From contig NW_003314311.1 in the NCBI RefSeq assembly GCF_000143415.4, positions 905,062-969,061 of the forward strand: a DNA stretch of 64,000 nt, written 5' to 3'. The stretch is from Selaginella moellendorffii. Its lineage: Eukaryota; Streptophyta; Lycopodiopsida; Selaginellales; Selaginellaceae. Every line of letters starts with the position of its first letter. Positions within the stretch are counted from its first letter, which is position 1. The position numbers were made by a program, and so were the translations under genes. Below the pieces are notes generated by a model that saw only the letters and a program-made list of their open reading frames with translations, was not told the DNA's origin and did no database searches. Shown here one piece after another: positions 10,416 to 23,216 of this stretch.

Positions 10416-13400
10416 GTGATGATTGACACGGGAGCTACGCACAGTGTGATATCCGAAGACTTAGTTAAGTTGTTAGGATTGAATGCTGAGCAAATGTCGC
10501 CTATGCACTTCCGATTTGCGGAAGGTGGGCAAGTAGCCAGAAAGTTTGTGAGTGATGTTCCAATAAAGATATCCAAGTGGAAAGAAAGAGTGGACTTGGT
10601 AGTGTTGAAGATACTAGATTTTCATATGGTGTTTGGTATGGATTTCTTCAACAAGTATATAAAAGGGATTTATGGTGCTGGACAAAGTCGTATCACGTTG
10701 AAGTAAGAAGGACGTCCTGATGTATCCTTTCAGCTGCAAAAGCGTTCCTCAAAGGATTGGGATGCGAAGTTCCTGACTGCGAGGGCCGCTCAAAAAGCAG
10801 CTAAGAGGGGATGTCGGACCTTTTGGGTTCAAGTGATGGAAGCTGAGGGTGTGGGTGACTCAATTCGAATTGGTGATGGGGTTGATCCTATACCAAAGAA
10901 GATATTGGAGTTGTTGGCGATGAATCAGGATATCTTTCCGAAGGAGTTGCCACCAGGGCTACCTCCTAGCCATGAGGTTGATCATCGGATTGAGGTTATT
11001 CCGGGTTCTAAACCACCTACGAAAGCTCTATATCGGTTGAACATCAAGGAGATGGCTGAACTCAAGAAGCAACTCACAAAGCTTCTTGAAAAAGGTCATA
11101 TCCAACCAAGCAAATCACCTTATGGAGCACCAGTCCTTTTCGTTATGAAAAAGGATGGAACTATGAGGATGTGTATTGATTATCGGGCACTCAACAAGAT
11201 CACGGTTAAAAACAGTTATCCTTTGCCTCGCATTGATGACTTGTTTGACCAACTCTTAAAGGCTAAGTATTTTACGCAACTTGATTTGCGGTCTGGGTAT
11301 CATCAGATACGGGTGGCGGATCAGGATGTGAAGAAGACAGCCTTTAAGACTCGGTACGGATCTTATGAATTCCTTGTCATGCCGTTCGGGTTATGCAATG
11401 CTCCGGCAACGTTCAGCATTATGATGGATAGAATATTCGGAGATTATCTAGACACATTTGTTGTCCTATATATCGACGATGTTCTAGTCTTCAGCGAAAC
11501 GTTGGAGGATCATTTGAAACACTTGGAGCTGGTGTTTCAAAAGTTGCGTGAACACAAACTGTATGCTAAGGAAAGTGAATGCACTTTTGGTCAATTGCGC
11601 GTTAACTTTCTCGGACATATAGTTGGTGGTGGCGTGATTGAGGTCGATCCAAAGAAGGTTGAAGTCCTGGGGAAGTCCCAACCACTATATCAGATGTTCG
11701 TTCCTTTCTCGGTTTGGCGGGATACTATCGCAAGTTTGTCCGCAATTTTGCAAGAATTGCTCTTCTGTTGACTGAGTTGATGAAGAGTAGTATTCCGTTT
11801 CATTGGACACCAGCTTGTCAGCGTGCTTTTGTATGGTTGAAGGAGATCTTGACTACGGTTCCTGTTCTCAGGATCCCAGATCTTGATAAACCCTTCGAAG
11901 TGCATTGTGATACGTCTGGCTATGCTATTGGTGCCATGTTGCAGCAAGATTGTGACAAAGCGGTTGGTGTTACACTAAGGCAACATGGTTGTCCTGTTGC
12001 GTTCTATTCCAAGAAATTGGATGAGACCCAACGAAGATGGCCAACGCATGAGGAAGAGATGTTTGCTATAGTGTCGGCCCTGGAACACTGGAGACACTAC
12101 TTGGGTGGACATACTGAGGTTTATACAGATAGTAACACACTAAGCTACTTTGCTACGCAGCTTAAACTTATGCCGAAGCAGGCTCGTTGGCAAGAGAAGC
12201 TTGCTAAATATGATATTGAAATCATATATAAACCTGGTAAAGACAATGTTGTTCCGGATGCGTTGAGTCATCAAGCTCAATTCTGGGCAATATCGTCAAT
12301 CAATTCAGACTGGTTGGAGGACATTTAGGCTTCGTATGGAAGTGATCCATTGGCAAAGGCAATCTTATGCTGTGCAGGGTTGTTGAAGCAAAGCTCTGGT
12401 AGCTAAGCAGCAAAAGTTGCTAGTCGCACTAATGCAAAACTTCACTTTGTAGTTCGGGACGGGCTTATATTCTATAAGCAAGAAAGATTGTATCTTCCCT
12501 CTAAGGATCTTCAGCAGTTATTTTTGCGGGAACATCATGATGTTCCAACAGCGGGACATGGTGGACAGCGAAAGACTCTGGCTTCGTTGAAAAAGGGATT
12601 TTTCTGGTCTGGTATGGAAGGTGATGTAGCGGACTATGTCCGTTCCTGCCCTATATGCTAGCAATGTAAGCGCAGAACTGAGAAGCAGGCTGGGAAGTTG
12701 CAGTGCATTCCAGCACCGGCATGGCCATTTCAAAGTGTGACACTTGATTTCGTCACTTGCTTGCCAAAGTCTAAGGGTTATGATACTTTGATGGTGGTTG
12801 TGGATCGGTTGTCAAAGATTGCACACTTCATTCCAACTGTGGGAACAGTGAATGCAAAACAAGCAGCAAAGCTCTTTTTCCATGAAGTAGTGCAAGTTCG
12901 TGGTCTTCCTGAAGAGATGATCTCGGATAGAGATTCGAGGTTTACGGGGAAGTTTTGGGGCACACTGTTCCAGCTGTTCGGTACCAAGTTGAAGTTTAGT
13001 ATGGCTTATCATCCTCAGACTGATGGGCAGACCGAACGCGTGAATGCTCAAGTTGAGGATTATCTGCGGTACTATGTCGCGGCGGACCAACGCGACTGGG
13101 TTGAGCATTTGGATACAGCAGAAATTTGTTATAACAACACATTTCACAGCGCTATAGGCTGTTCTCCATGTGAGATGCTGCAAGGGAATGCTCGTGGGGT
13201 TCCTCAACAGATTGTTGTACCGAAACCAATGTTCGAAATGTTGGTCCCGGCCGTTGAGACTTATGCAGAGCAGCTACGCCAAGGTTGGTCTAGAGCTACT
13301 AAGTCGATGGGCAAAGCTCAGGATAGGTATCAACGTGATAAGGATCAACATCAACGGGATGTATCCTATCAAGTGGGAGATCAAGTGTGGCTATCTTCCC

Positions 13401-13816
13401 GGAACTTGAACATTAAGGGTTCTCTATCTCGGAAGCTCTTGCCGAGATATATTGGACCCTATCGGGTGTTAAAACGCATTGGTGATGTATCCTATAAGTT
13501 GGATCTTCCAGATGAGTTATCTCAGCTACATGATGTGTTTCATGTCAGTTTACTGGCACCATATCTTGCTGCTGTGGAACGCTCTACGGATATGCATCCT
13601 CCGCCAGTAATCGTGGATGGTGAACCTGAGTATGAAGCTGAATCTATCTTGGCTTCTCGATTTCGGAGATTGGCTCATGCGAAGGAATATCTAGTTACGT
13701 GAAAAGGTTACCCGACTTGTGAATCAACTTGGGAACCTCTTAGCAATCTTACACATGCACGTGAGCTTGTCACGGAGTATGAGAATAGTAATAACAATAA
13801 AGCTTATCTTTTATAA
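10416..13816 (+). pseudogene. pol: Element 2 pol (PR-RT-RNaseH-IN-chromodomain)
   Basis: The protease motif IDTGATHSV is near 10425. RT motifs include [17 protein letters not shown] and the active site YIDD near 11470. RNase H follows (CDTSGYAIGA, TDSNTLSYF near 12125). Integrase has its zinc region broken by a stop, then the DFVTCLP, SDRDSRF and YHPQTDGQTER motifs. A C-terminal chromodomain (EYEAESIL...STWEPLSNL) ends at 13816. Breaks: stops at 10704-10706 (TAA), 12326-12328 (TAG), 12404-12406 (TAA), 12659-12661 (TAG) and 13700-13702 (TGA, inside the chromodomain), plus a frameshift near 11698. Every one of these stops fits a Gln or Trp codon changed by a single transition. Confidence 0.9.
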
Positions 13817-14404
13817 ATCTTGTAATAAATCTTGCAAATTAATAAAGTAATATATTTCTATAAATCAAAAGTGTTGTTTCTCTCGTTCGTTCGTATTTGG
13901 GTCAGTTTTGGTAGGCTGACTTCAGCACTTCGGTACATGGGTCCAATCCATAACCATGGGGATAACTATTATAGACTGATCACAAGTCCCCGCCTTTCTC
14001 TCGATGACTCACTTTTGAAAAAAGGGTGTGGTCGTGTAAACAACTTAATTTGCCAATTTATAATAGTTGTCTAAATCTTCCCGATGGGGTTGATTTCTTG
14101 CTCAGGGGAAGTTGGGCCTCTGGCCTTCTCCCTATGTCCCTGTGGGCAGGGATGTATCATTCCTTTGTAAGCCGAGTGGTACTCGGAGCAGCAAGGGTGG
14201 CTAACTCCGTTAATCATTTCTTTGTCGGTGACGGCCGGAGGGTGTCTGAGTCTTAACATCTTTGGACGTAGAGGAGAGGTCGTTCCATCACTCATTTAAG
14301 TCGGTGTGTTTCCCATATAGTGTGCTTTCCGTTAACTTTCGGAGTTGTTTCCTTGACGGTTTGCTAGACTCGGGTATGCATCAACGAGGACATTGATCTT
14401 CCCC
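13817..14404 (+). other. Element 2 3' untranslated interior
   Basis: Non-coding sequence between the end of pol and the polypurine tract. No further frame of interest was recognised. Confidence 0.6.
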
Positions 14405-14417
14405 AAGGGGGGGAGAG
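14405..14417 (+). other. Element 2 polypurine tract
   Basis: AAGGGGGGGAGAG immediately before the TGTCGTGAA start of the 3' LTR. It is the expected plus-strand primer tract. Confidence 0.85.
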
Positions 14418-15344
14418 TGTCGTGAATGTGACTTCGGGTATCAAAAGATACTTGTCGACCAGTCCTTACGGGCACTCTTTCCTTACTGCCATGACGATAG
14501 GAGGTCGGTACTGCTAGTTCCCTTCAATAGTTCCCTTCCCTTTTGTCCAAGTGTTAGTTTACTGGGTTTAGCATCTGTACTTAGCCAGATGGACATAAGG
14601 TAAGAACTCCTATGTGTTTCTAGCTAAGCATTCTCGGCCTGGCTCTTAGTTCTCTTTTGCTCTGTCTTGCACTGGCTTAGCAAAAACCCTCACATATTGA
14701 GATTAGTCCCTCAATATCACTGGATGATAGCTTACCGTGTCTGCCAAACACCTTCACTATCACGCCCTTTATGTTAGTCTCATTTCAATCCCAAATGCTA
14801 TTTATGGAAAGTGTCTAGATTCGCTCATTTGGCATATCTATGGAATGTAGAGATCGGCCTGAACACAATGGTGTTCGTCTGGTGTCCAAATTCGCAATCT
14901 AGCGCCATTCCATATTTAGTAAGTTTCGGACTTGTCCCAGAGACTAACTCCTGGTACTAAGGGAGGCTTGGGGTGAAAGCCCAAAGCATGTGTCCCTCAA
15001 GGGGGGAGGGGGGGGGTTGTGGGGGTTCCAAATGTATAGTAGGGATAGTGGTTGCAATGCATGTCCGACCACCTGAGACATTAGTTTGGCTCCCACTAGG
15101 CTGTGTCGCTCCTTGTTCTGCATCCGGCTTGGGTCTAAGCCCAAGCTCCACATTGCTCTAGTTGGTGGAGTACCCTCTTTCTCGCGTTAGGCCACCGGTA
15201 TGCCAAAATCGTGCCAGACTCCGTCTGACACCATTTTGCGTGCAGGTGTTGGATACGGGGAGTTGGTGCTCGTGGGATTGTACCGGACCCTCGTTTTGTA
15301 GTGCAACGGGCTTGGAGTTCAGCTCCAAATTCAGGTGCACTACA
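14418..15344 (+). repeat. Element 2 3' LTR
   Basis: 927 bp, beginning TGTCGTGAA and ending TACA. It aligns over its full length with 8121-9044, with many transitions and a few indels. The conserved GGTGAAAGCCCAAAG...GTATAGTAGGG module is at about 14970-15050. Confidence 0.9.
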
Positions 15345-15349
15345 CATAT

Positions 15350-16213
15350 TTAGCCCGGTAAAGAGTTTCCATTTCGTTGTATCTTGCACTAGCTAATGAC
15401 AAGAATTCGCATATTGAGTTTAATCCCTTAATATCACTATATGATAGCTTACCATATCTACCAAACACCCTCGCTATCATGCCCTTTCTATTACCTAATT
15501 ATGGAAAGTGTCTAGATTTGTTAATTTGGCATATCTACAAAATGTAAAGATTACCTTGAATACAATGGTGTTCATCCCATGTCCAAATTCACAATCTAAT
15601 GCCATTCCATATTTAATAAGTTTCAAGTTAGTCCCAGATACTAACTCTTGGTACTAAAGGTGGTTGAGAGTGAAAGCCCAAAGTGTGTGTTCCTTAAGGG
15701 CAAGGGGGTGGGGGGGATATAGAGGGTTTCAAATGTATAGTAGGGATAGTGGTTAGTGTAGTGCCCCTTATCTCTCTCTCCTTAAGCCAACTAAAAAAAG
15801 GGCAATTGCTTGATGAGAGAACCTTTAATGGCTATTTTATCTCTATTTATCCCCTAAGGTTCCAAAGATCCACGGTGACAGTATATCCAAATCCCATCCC
15901 ATGATCACATGTGTTATAGTTGAAATGCATATCTGACCACCTGAGACATTAGTTTGATTTTCACTAAGCTGTGTTACTTTTTTTTTTTGCGTCTAGCTTG
16001 GGTTTAAGCCAAAGCTCTATGTTGTTGTAGTTGGTGGAGTACACTCCTCCTTGCGTTAAGCCACCAGCATACCAAAATCATGTCAGACACCATCTGACAC
16101 CGTTTTGGGTGTAGGTGCTAAATACGAGGAGTTAGTGCTCGTAGAATTGTATTGGACCCTCATTTCATAGCATAATGGGCTTGGAGTTTGGCTCCAAATT
16201 CAAGTGTGTTACA
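15350..16213 (+). mobile_element. Old solo LTR of the element 2 family, right part
   Basis: Continues the LTR begun at 7911, starting where that piece stops, and ends TGTTACA at 16213, followed by TTTAT (compare TCTAT at 7906-7910). It is strongly AT-shifted relative to element 2. It contains an insertion of about 167 bp at 15755-15921. Confidence 0.8.
15755..15921. other. Unidentified insertion in the solo LTR
   Basis: The LTR alignment breaks after GGATAGTGGTT and resumes at GAAATGCATATCTGACC. The 167 bp between has no counterpart in either element 2 LTR. No clear terminal inverted repeats or duplication were seen, so the type of insertion is unknown. Confidence 0.5.
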
Positions 16214-16426
16214 TTTATCTTCAGCAATATTCAAAGCCATTAGCAATACTTTCCAATTTTTATGCCTCTCAGTCGATGTGTGCATATTTTTGTATAGGCC
16301 TATAAGTGAGATTCCATCCTCTTACAATGGCAACATTTTCTTCGAGCTACCACCTCTTATTAGTAGCATAGGTTCCAAGCAGGAGGGGATGGAAACCAAG
16401 ACAATTGGTGCAAGATCAAGAATATA

Positions 16427-16570
16427 CATGTAATCAAGATTGTTGTAGAAATTTTATATTTTTTAAAGGGTATGCAATCAATCCTCTTGCCTATGTACTG
16501 TCATAGGCAGGAGGATTGATTGCAGACCCTTTAAAAAATATAGAATTTCTATAACAATCTTGATTGCATG
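16427..16570 (+). repeat. Long near-perfect hairpin (foldback/MITE-like or miRNA-like)
   Basis: Two arms of about 69 bp (16427-16495 and 16502-16570) surround a 6-base loop (TACTGT). I count five differences between one arm and the reverse complement of the other. As plus-strand RNA, four become G:U pairs and only one is a true mismatch. It could be a small foldback element or the precursor of a young small RNA. It encodes no protein. Confidence 0.8.
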
Positions 16571-19500
16571 CTTCATCCACATAATCTAAATGCCTACCAC
16601 AATGAACTAGCAATTATATATTTGCTGTTAGCCATTGCTGTTAGATTTAAGTGTCAATTCTGAAAAAATGCTCCTCTATATTATGCCATCTACGAGCTCA
16701 TGATGTATTATTTTCTTCCATAAAGTGGAGTGGTTGAAAGAGTTGCAATGTATATTGGCACATATATGCATCCAATGTAAGAAGGGATACAAAAGAGTTC
16801 TCTCAACTGTTTCAAAGATCATGTGTAGGGAGAGACTATAAGAAACTCATCTACAATTCCAACACATGTTCAGAAGACTATCTTTAAGGATTTTATCGCA
16901 AACACTCTACTCAATCTAGGCTGCCAAAAGACTCAATTAAATGAGGCTAGCTTGTGGGACTTATTACAAGGAGTACAACCTACTACTAGCCTAAGCAGTA
17001 CGTTTGTTGTATTTTATATATTACAATAATATTTTTTCTTATATTATATTTTTTTGGATAAAATCTTGGATGTGTGAATCTCAAGAAAGGAAGTTGCAAT
17101 AAAAACTTGACTCTATCCTTGAATTGAAACAGACATGTGCATACAAGTTCTAATCCATGAAAGTTTGTTTCCAGAGTATTTATTCACAACTAAAGTTGTG
17201 AATAAGTAAGAGCACCCCTTCATCTTTAAGATGTCTACAATATGCCCTACCTCTGGTGTAGATCTTATCTCCCGAATGGATATGTCTGGGTCTAATGACC
17301 TTGCATATGCATAGGTACATTTTGACCATATAGAATGCATATCAAGTTGGATAACCATGGGAGCTCATGTGTATGATCCAAGGTAATTTTTATTCTCATT
17401 GTATTGAAATGGTTGTAATATTTGTGTTTTCATAGGCTATATTATAACTTAACAATTGCAACAGTAAATATTAAAGTACAAGACTAAACAGCCCAAGGAA
17501 ATTTTTGGAAACCCTTCTCTGATATTGTGCTAAAATAAGCTGATAAGCATACAAACTTTTGCAGTTTCATGGCAAATGAGGCTAATGCAAATTGGAATGG
17601 TGTCTAAGCAATTTTTGGGAATGATCAACCATTGGAAAGTTGTGAGAGGACTTGTGAGTTCCATTAGGTTTAGAAGGGTTGGGTAGTTTTGAGCTAAGCT
17701 CAAGTCAATGAAAGTGAATAAAAGTTAAAGGAAGTCAATACAATCCCTTAACTAGCTAGTGTTTAATGGCACTACCTTGGTTTGTTTTGAACCAAGGTTT
17801 TTAGCTCAAAATTTAGGTGCTTAAGATATTCCATAAGCTTATATAGATTCTTGGTTTGACACTAATTAATCTTAAAGTCTACAAAGAAAGAAAATAATCT
17901 ATAATTAATATTCTCAAAATATATTTAATCTTCTTCTACTTCTATGTCTAGAAAAGCAAGAATGGGTGTAGTGGAATGCTCCCTCACCATAGGCTCATGT
18001 TGCATGTAATGTTGTGCCATGCATTTAGCATAAATAAATAAGTGGAATTGATTTTAGTCCATATTATCATCCATATCATTAGGATTAAGCATATGGACAA
18101 AACACCTTGTATAACAAGTGTGGACTTAATGACATAAAACTATTTGAGAATAAATATTATAGATTACTTCAAACACTAATATCATATTACAAAATCTCCT
18201 AAGAATATCCTTAAAGGTATGTTTTTTTTCTAGTGTAAAAATAGCTTAGCTTGTCTCTTTTTCCACCTATACTATCAACTGAAATTCTATTATAGCATCA
18301 AGCATAATTCCCTTTGGAGGACAAAATAACTTTAGCAAGATCTACATGGCTATGACCAAATAGTTTTAAGCCAAGGAATGTTAAATGAAAAACTTTCGAG
18401 TAAATCAAATTCAGCATGATGTCTTAAAGCTGTTGTATCCTAATAAAGCAAGAGAAACACACTTGTTAGCTTGTATGGCCTTACAATAGTTCCTAATATG
18501 GCATAAAGCATAGTAGTTCAAGGAATAAACTTGGAAAGTAAATAGAAAAGAGTTAATTTATAAATAAAGAAGTCACACACTTTTATGTCCACTACCATAC
18601 TCGAAAGAAGGCAGCCAAATGAAAACTCCACAAATTTATCATCATTATTAGCCAAGTGTGCAAGAAGGCCTTCCCACATTAGAGAGAGGGGAAGGATCAT
18701 GACAACCATGCCCTCATATGTCATAAAGTTGCTTGCAACCCATAAAGCTTGGGAAATGTGTTCTACCTAGAACACATTCTATGAAGGAGTATCCCCATGC
18801 GATGGTGGCATCGCATCAGGAAAATCAAAGAAGATGAAATTAATTTTCCCATAAGGCACAAGCTGACCTAATCTATAGATCTACCGATCAAGTATGTAAA
18901 GCTCTTGACTAGTAGCATTTAGAAGTTACACATAATCTTAAATGAAAACAGAAACTCCCTAACACTCTATTAGAGATAGAGGACAAACCTGAAAAACAAT
19001 TATTACAACTAGAAGTTGGAGATAAAATTTACTTATTAACTTGTTTATGCATAGTTGCAAATGAGAGCTCTTCCAAGTTATCATTTGTAGCTATGGGGAG
19101 GGATGGAAAGAATGTCTTGGTGTGCTAAATAGATTGGTGGCTACTCTCTACAACATCTATAAAGAAAAAGCAAAGTCAAAAATTATAACAAAAAAGTTCT
19201 AAATCAAAGTCCTTACTTTCATGTAAGGCTTCATAACAACTCCTTTAGGGGTTGCAAGGAGTAGGCAGTGGAATCTCTTATGCTAGAATCTCTTGTAAGA
19301 TTTCCTAAATGGTTTTATAAGTATAGATATCCTCAGCCACTTTATGTGTTCTTAGATTCTCTTGACAAATGTTGATTGAGTTTTGTTGTTGAACTTCAAT
19401 AATGTCCAAAAACAAAAATGCAAGTGGGAAATAAAAATATAACTCAAATTTAATATTCCTTAGCTAAGCACTAAAATTCATGTGAATTTGGATGACATTT

Positions 19501-22217
19501 AAGGTAGAGATCCAACTCAAAGTCCGATATCGGCATCTGTTTAATGAGTTCAAGATATCATAGGCATAACTCCTTTCATGTGTACAAGGATAGTAAAACT
19601 CTAGTTTATACATGCCAAACTTCTTGCCTCTAGCTAAGAGTTTGTGCAAAACATTGGTTATGTATATAGGTGTACTGGGGTAATATTTTAAATGTCTACA
19701 AAGTAAAACAAAAATATAAATACCAATGTGTAAATAAGAATTGAGAAAATACCTGTAAACTTCACATGAAATTGGCTGATTCTTGAACTCAGCCGAGCTC
19801 ATCCCACCACAAGGAAGCCAACCATTCTATAGCTCTACAATACAAGCATAAATATATTCCTCAAGGGTGATACTTGTGCAAGTTTAGGGAAGAAACTTCT
19901 TGTCCCAAATTTGTAGTATCTTCTCACCAGTAGTAATACTCTAAAAAATGCATACCTTCTCCTTCATCACCTTTTCCATCCTTGCCTTATAGTGTTTTTA
20001 TTATTTTGCAACCAAGTATTGTGAAGTTCCTAGTAGATGATTTGTTTGGGAAAGTACATTTTTATTCTTAGAGATATTGTAAATGAGCTCCTTTGATGCT
20101 TTACTAGTTCCTATATATAGAGAGAGTTATGAAACTTTTCATAAATTTTAGAACTTCTTGCAAACTTAACAATGCTATTAAGTCATTTTTACCTGTACGG
20201 TATGTTTACAATCAAGAGTAACTTTTTCACCTTTATTATCTTTATATTCAAAATTTGTTACACAATTGCCTTAAACTCCATCTCTTCTATTACTTATCCC
20301 CTTGGGCTTTTTTAAAGAATAAGGCTCTTTAAGAAACATTATGTAAGTCAATGCATACTTCAATACTAATTTACATTTACTCAAACAACAATTAGAAAAT
20401 CAAGTGGTAGCTACTACCAAGTATGCAGCCAAAGGCATAGTTCCCTCACTAGCACTAGCATTAGGCCCAAGTACCCTGCCATCAAAAGCCGTAGCCTTAG
20501 TAGCACCAATCTGAATAAGCACAACTTTTCCACCACCACTAACATTAATAAGTACCATGCCCAATAAACACATCCTCAACAATAATAATATCAAGACTAG
20601 TTTTAGCTTTTATATTAGCATCCACCTCATTGTTATGCTCTTCATTGCATCTTTCAGCACCACCAATAACAACTTTATTGGATACTTGGGATGAATTTCC
20701 TATCAATCAGCCAAGCTTACAAAGATCAATTACATCTTCTTAGAGACCAAAACCATTGAGGTTCATCTTAACGCTTCTTCTAAAATAAAAAGCAAAATAC
20801 TATAATGCCTAACTTGTGAAGTAAAGAAAATCTGTAGCATTATATGTTCAAATCCCCTCTTGGAAGTTCTAGCCAATCAACCTTGATTTATATATGCTAT
20901 TACAAGAAAATTTTATAAAGAAAAGCAAGTGAAAAATAAATTGTAAACTATGATAAATGCAAAAAAAAATGCAAGTCACTAGGAGAGGTTGATTCATGCG
21001 AGAACAAACTTCACCCTACCTCTCTAAAATTCAAAAACAGAAAATTCTTGAGAGTAAAAAGGTTTCAAGAAAAAAATAACACAATAAAAACATGAGAGAG
21101 GTCGGTTCATGCAAGAACTAACCTCACCCTCACCCTCTAAAATTTAGGAATTACATCAAGGTCCAATTTGACTATAGGGTTTCTCATCGGGTTTTCCTCC
21201 TTGTCTTCAAACTCCACACCTACCTCTTGTCTTTTTTTTTCCACTTTGTTTTCCAAAGTTTCTACTAGTTCATGTAGTTACCAATTGGTATCAACATCAG
21301 AAGTACACTCTACACTCTTTGGAAGTGTCTCACACATTTGGAGCCAATACAATCCACCATGGTCACATATTAGGGTGTGGGAGAGAGTGAGAGAGAATAT
21401 TCTAATTCCTGGAATATTCTTCATCCTCCTTGTATAAAACCTTTACCCCACAAAGGCAAAAGGGGGGCATTTGTGGAGAGGATTGGAGCATTTTTTTGTG
21501 TGTTTGAGCAAGTGTTGGGAGAGTGCCCTTCATTTCCTCAACAGGATTTAAGTACTATAAGAAAAATTTGCATTGGATTTGTATAGGAGAAGCTTTGATG
21601 CTAGAAAAATCCATACTTTAAACAAAATAAAAACTCCATTGAATTATTAGTGGAGTTTTATGCAGTATTCAGAATTGGGTTATAAAAGAGATTTAGCTAT
21701 CTTTCAAGTATTTGTGAGAAAAATTGACAACTTATAGCTTTAGGCTGTAGCTATATGATTATCATTTAAATTTTATAAGTAAATCTAAATGGAATATCAT
21801 AACAACTCTTTTAATCTGTCTAATAATCACTAATATTATAATGCATTTAGAAGATTTTTCTCATGCTGTTACAAGTTACAAGCCACTCCAATCTAAGATT
21901 TCTAGAATCAAAATGGTATCTGAGGTATATAACCTACAAGTGGGAAACCATGATTCTATATTGTGCAGAATATTTATCAATTACACAAAGAACACGTGGA
22001 AATTGAAAATATATACTATGTTCTCTCTCAGGTGTTTAGACCAATGTAGAGTCAGGCCCCACATAAATGATATTACTTAACAATAGTTTTCCATAGTTAT
22101 AAGCATAAAAGTGGGTTAATAATCTTAAAATATTTATATCAAAGAATTAGAACCATAATTTAAATAGATTTTTTTAAGTTTTAAACATAAATAATAATAT
22201 TAGTATAAAATATTAAT
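16571..22217. other. Long AT-rich gene-free stretch
   Basis: About 5.6 kb of AT-rich sequence. All open frames are short, and none showed a recognisable domain. A partial local duplication is visible at 20980-21045 and 21085-21150, sharing the phrase GAGAGGT.GGTTCATGC.AGAAC. The rest is probably very old decayed repeats, but I cannot assign it. Confidence 0.5.
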
Positions 22218-23216
22218 ATGTTCTATAAAGGTTCAAAACAATTTTCTATTTTTATCTTTCTATATTCATTAAATATATTATTAATATTTGCAACACCTCC
22301 AATCACTATTCCTGTTCCAGCTAATGAGCCTACCATAATATATGCTAAAAATCCCTCTATCAATGTTAATCCCTTTACCCGCCTTATGAGACATGCTTTA
22401 ACATATGTTTCTTCAAATTTTCTTAATAATCAAACATATCCATCTGGAATACGAAGTCTTGTTATTAGGTTCTACCAATCAGGATTCAATGTTACTCTAA
22501 ATTTATATATCTTAGATCCTGGAGTAATTGGTCAAGAGAGTCTTATACAATATGATTGTACTACTGATCCAATAAATCAATTAGGCTTTCAAGGTAGTGA
22601 GGTGAGAACCATTTTTGAAAGGATCCTAACATTCATTCGAACAAGAGCTGCAGCAGATATATATGGAATAACTTTTTATGGAGAAGTTCGTGTTGTTTTC
22701 TTCAATCTCATGATTGACTATGAGATCACTATCCCACTTCCTAAGCTTCCCCAAGCTATAATACATATAAATATTACTGAAGACCATAAATCCAATATAA
22801 TTCCACAGGTACAAATAACAGATCCACATAAAAATTGTTGGGCATTTTCAACCATACTAATTGGTCAGAAGGCTGATATTCAAGGCTCAACTATTGAAAT
22901 TGAAAACAGTTTAACTTCACCAAATCGAAAATTCAGACTAACTTTGAAGAGTGATTGCAAGCTAAAATTGTATAGAATTGGGTATAGCATCCCACTTTGG
23001 ATCAGTGAACATAATTATAAGCCACATCAAGGTTGTTATGCACATTTACAGCAAGATGGAAATTTTGCTACTATGGCAGATAACAAAATTTATTGGGCTA
23101 GTAATAGGTATTGTATACCACAACCTTCATGTAAAATCACAACAACATTAGTTGTTAGTAATCATGGAAATATTATTATTTATTGGAAGGGCCAAGTTTT
23201 TTGGAAAGCCTTGTGA
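22218..23216 (+). CDS. Secreted protein with C-terminal GNA-type (bulb) lectin domain
   Basis: Intronless frame of 332 residues starting at ATG 22218. Residues 1-25 form a hydrophobic signal peptide. Residues about 225-330 show the three-part pattern of a B-type mannose-binding lectin: SLTSPNRKFRL and SDCKLKLY (about 231-252), a middle repeat CYAHLQQDGNFATM (273-286) followed by IYWASN, and a third LVVSNHGNIIIYW (311-323). The QxDxN core survives only in the middle repeat, where the usual V and Y are A and M, so mannose binding may be weak or altered. Residues 50-215 are not recognised. They contain possible N-glycosylation sites (NQT, NVT, NIT) and a few cysteines. The gene is AT-rich like its surroundings and unlike the GC-rich genes at 52-57 kb. 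It is probably a real gene, since it has 332 codons without a stop amid AT-rich DNA. Confidence 0.75.
   Translation: MFYKGSKQFSIFIFLYSLNILLIFATPPITIPVPANEPTIIYAKNPSINVNPFTRLMRHALTYVSSNFLNNQTYPSGIRSLVIRFYQSGFNVTLNLYILDPGVIGQESLIQYDCTTDPINQLGFQGSEVRTIFERILTFIRTRAAADIYGITFYGEVRVVFFNLMIDYEITIPLPKLPQAIIHINITEDHKSNIIPQVQITDPHKNCWAFSTILIGQKADIQGSTIEIENSLTSPNRKFRLTLKSDCKLKLYRIGYSIPLWISEHNYKPHQGCYAHLQQDGNFATMADNKIYWASNRYCIPQPSCKITTTLVVSNHGNIIIYWKGQVFWKAL

Larger units (their letters stand above)
8121..15344 (+). mobile_element. Element 2: Ty3/Gypsy chromovirus
   Basis: Complete 7.2-kb element on the plus strand. LTRs run 8121-9044 and 14418-15344. A primer binding site complementary to initiator tRNA-Met and a polypurine tract lie in the expected places. 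The flanking 5-bp sites are TATAT (8116-8120) and CATAT (15345-15349), one transition apart. The interior encodes gag, protease, RT, RNase H, integrase and a C-terminal chromodomain, broken by eight stop codons and two frameshifts. It sits inside an older solo LTR of the same family. The LTRs are clearly more diverged than those of element 1, so this insertion is older. Confidence 0.93.

Noticed and set aside
17113-17358. 81-codon minus-strand frame in the AT-rich stretch
   Set aside because: Short, no recognisable motif, no supporting context.
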